Below, one piece after another: positions 62,176 to 64,000 of a DNA stretch of 64,000 nt; position 1 is the stretch's first letter, and every line of letters starts with the position of its first letter. The stretch lies in assembly GCA_949296775.1 (NCBI GenBank), contig CASFQA010000001.1:434001-498000 (forward strand). The letters run 5' to 3'. The stretch is from an uncultured bacterium. Its GTDB lineage: Bacteria; Bacillota_I; Bacilli_A; RFN20; CAG-826. A model generated the notes under the pieces. That model saw nothing but the letters and a program-made list of their open reading frames with translations. It ran no database searches and was not told the origin of the DNA. A program made the translations under genes and the position numbers.

Positions 62176-63308
62176 TTGTCGTTCCTCCCATTGGTGACGA
62201 GGATGATTTCCTTGCGTTCGGCGTTGACGACCTCGCTCTCCTCAACGACCGCGTCGGGGCCGACGATGGCGTCGAACACCCGGGCCCCTTTCTTGATGTG
62301 GGCCCCGTTCATGAGGACGCAGTTGATGGCCTTCGCCCCATCGTCGACGTAGACGTCGGAGGAGATGACGCAGTGGTCGACCTCGCCCCGGATGACCGCC
62401 CCTTGGTTGATGAGGGAGTCCTTGGCGGTCCCGATGGGCCCGATGTATTGCGGGGTGGCGTGGTTGTCCTCGGTGTAGATCTTGTTTTTGCCTTGGATGG
62501 TGAAGAGGTTGACGTTGGGGTCGCCCGACATGAGCAAGTCCATGTTGGCCTCGTGGAGGGAGGGGATGGTCCCGACGTCTTTCCAATATCCTTTATAGGT
62601 ATAGGCGACGAGCTTTTTCCCCTTGGCCATCAGGTTGGGGATGATGTTCTTGCCGAAGTCATGGTCGCTTTGCTCGTCCCTCGCGTCCTCGATCAAAGCC
62701 GCGCGCAGGGTTTTGTAATTGAAGATGTAGATGCCCATCGAGGCGAGGTTGGACTTCGGGACCTTCGGCTTTTCCTTGAAGGCGGTGATGACCCCATCCT
62801 CATCGGTCTCGAGGATCCCGAAGCGGGAAGCCTCCTCAATCGGGACTTGATAAACCGAGATGGTGCATTCGGCGTTGGCCTCCCGGTGACGGGAGAGCAT
62901 CCCATCGTAGGTCGTGGCGTAAATATGGTCGCCCGAGAGGATCAGGACGTATTCGGGGCTGAGGTTATCGAGCCAATCGAGGTTCTGGTAGATGGCGTCG
63001 GCGGTCCCCCGATACCAGTTCGACCCTTCCTCGGTCTCCTTCGGGGTCAAGACGGCGGTCAGGCTGTTGACCCCGTTGAGCCCCCAGTTCTTGCCGTTGC
63101 CGACGTAGGAATTGAGGTCGCTCGACTCGTATTGGGTCAAGACGGCGACGTGGTTGATGCCGGAATTGGCGCAGTTGGATAAAGGGAAATCGATGATGCG
63201 GTATTTGCCGCCATAGCCGACGGCCGGCTTGGCCGTTTTCCGCGTCAAAGCCTTCAACCGGGTCCCTTTGCCCCCGGCTAGGATCATCGCGGCGATTTTT
63301 ATGCCCAT
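62172..63308 (-). CDS. glgC: Glucose-1-phosphate adenylyltransferase
   Basis: A 378-residue enzyme that makes ADP-glucose from ATP and glucose-1-phosphate. It has AGGKGTRLKALT (11-22), 'KYRIIDFPLSNCANSGI', 'YRGTADAIYQNLDWL', 'ILSGDHIY' and the beta-helix end. AAGGAGGAG lies six bases before the start. First gene of glgC-glgD-glgA. Confidence 0.97.
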   Translation of the reverse strand: MGIKIAAMILAGGKGTRLKALTRKTAKPAVGYGGKYRIIDFPLSNCANSGINHVAVLTQYESSDLNSYVGNGKNWGLNGVNSLTAVLTPKETEEGSNWYRGTADAIYQNLDWLDNLSPEYVLILSGDHIYATTYDGMLSRHREANAECTISVYQVPIEEASRFGILETDEDGVITAFKEKPKVPKSNLASMGIYIFNYKTLRAALIEDARDEQSDHDFGKNIIPNLMAKGKKLVAYTYKGYWKDVGTIPSLHEANMDLLMSGDPNVNLFTIQGKNKIYTEDNHATPQYIGPIGTAKDSLINQGAVIRGEVDHCVISSDVYVDDGAKAINCVLMNGAHIKKGARVFDAIVGPDAVVEESEVVNAERKEIILVTNGRNDK

Positions 63309-63344
63309 TCGCTCCTCCTTCGATGTATTTGGGATTTCCTATAA

Positions 63345-63374
63345 ATTATAAGCACCCGCCCCCGAAAGTGGGAA
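63345..63374 (-). promoter_or_regulatory. Promoter of the glg operon
   Basis: TATAAT (63350-63345 on minus), with TTCCCA 18 bases before as a weak -35. Confidence 0.55.
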
Positions 63375-63660
63375 ACTCTTTTTATCCCTTTTTATCAACG
63401 TCAAATATTCCCGTACTCAAAGGCGGTGGTTTTTTCGTTATTCGGCAAGGGTCGGAATAGCCGAGCCGAAATTGAACAAAGCGGCTTTTGACGCCTTTTT
63501 TCCACAAAGATGAATGAAAATTCCGCCTAATGAAGGGGGATTTACGGGGAATTTCGGCTTTTCGAGGAAAAACGATCATCAAAGGGGCTGATTTCGCTAG
63601 TTGAGAAGCGGCATCAAGCCGTAGATTGAAGTTGACTAAGAGAGAGGGGGCAATCACGGC
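63375..63660. other. Intergenic region with no gene seen
   Basis: Between divergent glgC and the small membrane protein gene. I see no open frame with start signals, no hairpin and no repeat that stands out. Confidence 0.4.
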
Positions 63661-63676
63661 GAAAGGAGGAGCAATA

Positions 63677-63928
63677 ATGGTCACCGCAATGGTACTTGGT
63701 ATCATCGGCTGCGTCTTGTCGTTCATTTCCATCTTCTTCGCCGGATGGCTTAGCTTCATCGGCCTCGTGCTCGGCATCCTCGCCGTCGTCTTCGCCGTCA
63801 AAGCCAAAAAGAGTTCCGGCCAGCTGAAGGGAAGGGGGATCGCCGGCTTAGTCACCGACATCATCGCCATCGTCTTAGGAGCCATCTGCGCGATTATCTA
63901 TATCGTCCTTTTGCCCGCCATCGCCTAA
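63677..63928 (+). CDS. Small membrane protein, DUF4190-like
   Basis: An 83-residue protein with two or three membrane helices (about 3-45 as a hairpin, 58-80) and a basic loop 'KAKKSSGQLKGRG' between. The pattern resembles DUF4190 proteins of Bacillota. AAAGGAGG lies seven bases before ATG 63677; readings further upstream start at rare codons without a site. Ends with its own terminator. Function unknown. Confidence 0.75.
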   Translation: MVTAMVLGIIGCVLSFISIFFAGWLSFIGLVLGILAVVFAVKAKKSSGQLKGRGIAGLVTDIIAIVLGAICAIIYIVLLPAIA

Positions 63929-63947
63929 GCCGCGCCGAATGCCGCCT

Positions 63948-63970
63948 GGCGCCAATCCTGGCGCCTTTTC
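63948..63970 (+). terminator. Terminator of the small membrane protein gene
   Basis: Perfect stem GGCGCCA/TGGCGCC with loop ATCC, then TTTTC. Beyond it only 30 bases remain with nothing recognisable. Confidence 0.85.
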
Positions 63971-64000
63971 ATTTATCGCGGCGCCTAGGGAAAGGGATCG

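Noticed and set aside
61762-62352. 196-residue open frame opposite glgD/glgC
   Set aside because: Crosses the junction of two certain genes on the other strand; composition is that of a shadow frame.
62298-63182. 294-residue open frame opposite glgC
   Set aside because: Antisense shadow of a clear enzyme gene in GC-rich sequence; no start site or known motif.

Overview
This window looks like chromosome from an uncultured Gram-positive bacterium of the Bacillota, probably a Bacilli or Erysipelotrichales-like gut lineage. Lineage is inferred from gene content only. The supporting signs are a T-box leader before thrS, a CIRCE operator before groES-groEL, EzrA, the order infC-rpmI-rplT, a ThiI without rhodanese domain next to a NifS-type desulfurase, a zinc-free S4, PepV, CoaX and many lipoproteins with Ser-rich linkers. 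TGA is used as a stop (often in ATGA overlaps), so the code is the standard one. Housekeeping genes are GC-rich; two accessory blocks (about 2.6-17 kb and 34.2-37.4 kb) look clearly richer in A+T.

Layout. 1-2.57 kb: the start of a lipoprotein gene, then T-box and thrS. 2.57-17.13 kb: one minus-strand operon of eleven tightly overlapping genes. It encodes a TasA/CotN-like secreted protein, a SipW-like signal peptidase, a membrane-anchored McrB-like AAA+ ATPase, a DUF2357-like zinc-ribbon partner, a collagen-motif lipoprotein, a second protein with a SipW-type signal, two large surface proteins, an ABC exporter and a YwaF-like membrane protein. This is the best candidate for an undescribed system. 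I read it as a surface-layer or matrix assembly apparatus that has recruited an McrBC-type ATPase module. 17.4-20.1 kb: a Fic-fold protein lacking its catalytic motif, a small membrane protein, and infC-rpmI-rplT, with infC starting at AUC. 20.2-27.2 kb: a GH13 hydrolase, then ezrA-nifS-thiI and an MTA/SAH deaminase-like gene. 27.4-39.6 kb: a lipoprotein and protease region, with an Ig-like lipoprotein, an M6-like metalloprotease, a second large lipoprotein, a two-domain cysteine peptidase flanked by two paralogous small lipoproteins, rpsD with its leader, and a further repeat lipoprotein. 39.8-49.8 kb: an orphan HipA-like kinase, tyrS divergent from two CNNM/CorC-type proteins, a DUF4143 ATPase, groES-groEL and a LacI regulator. 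49.9-55.1 kb: a cofactor and tRNA-modification operon, coaX-ECF S component-pepV-trmB-ytpR-like-pncB. 55.6-64 kb: leuS, a second DUF4143 ATPase, the glgC-glgD-glgA glycogen operon and a small membrane protein.

Two themes cross the window. First, several genes (the Fic-like gene, the deaminase, a small lipoprotein, ezrA, tyrS, leuS and the first CNNM gene) have a good -10 box only 6-11 bases before the start codon and no Shine-Dalgarno, which implies leaderless or nearly leaderless mRNAs. Second, each DUF4143 ATPase gene has three evenly spaced palindromic repeats upstream (37-bp period for one, 33-bp for the other). No tRNA or rRNA gene, insertion sequence or CRISPR array was seen.
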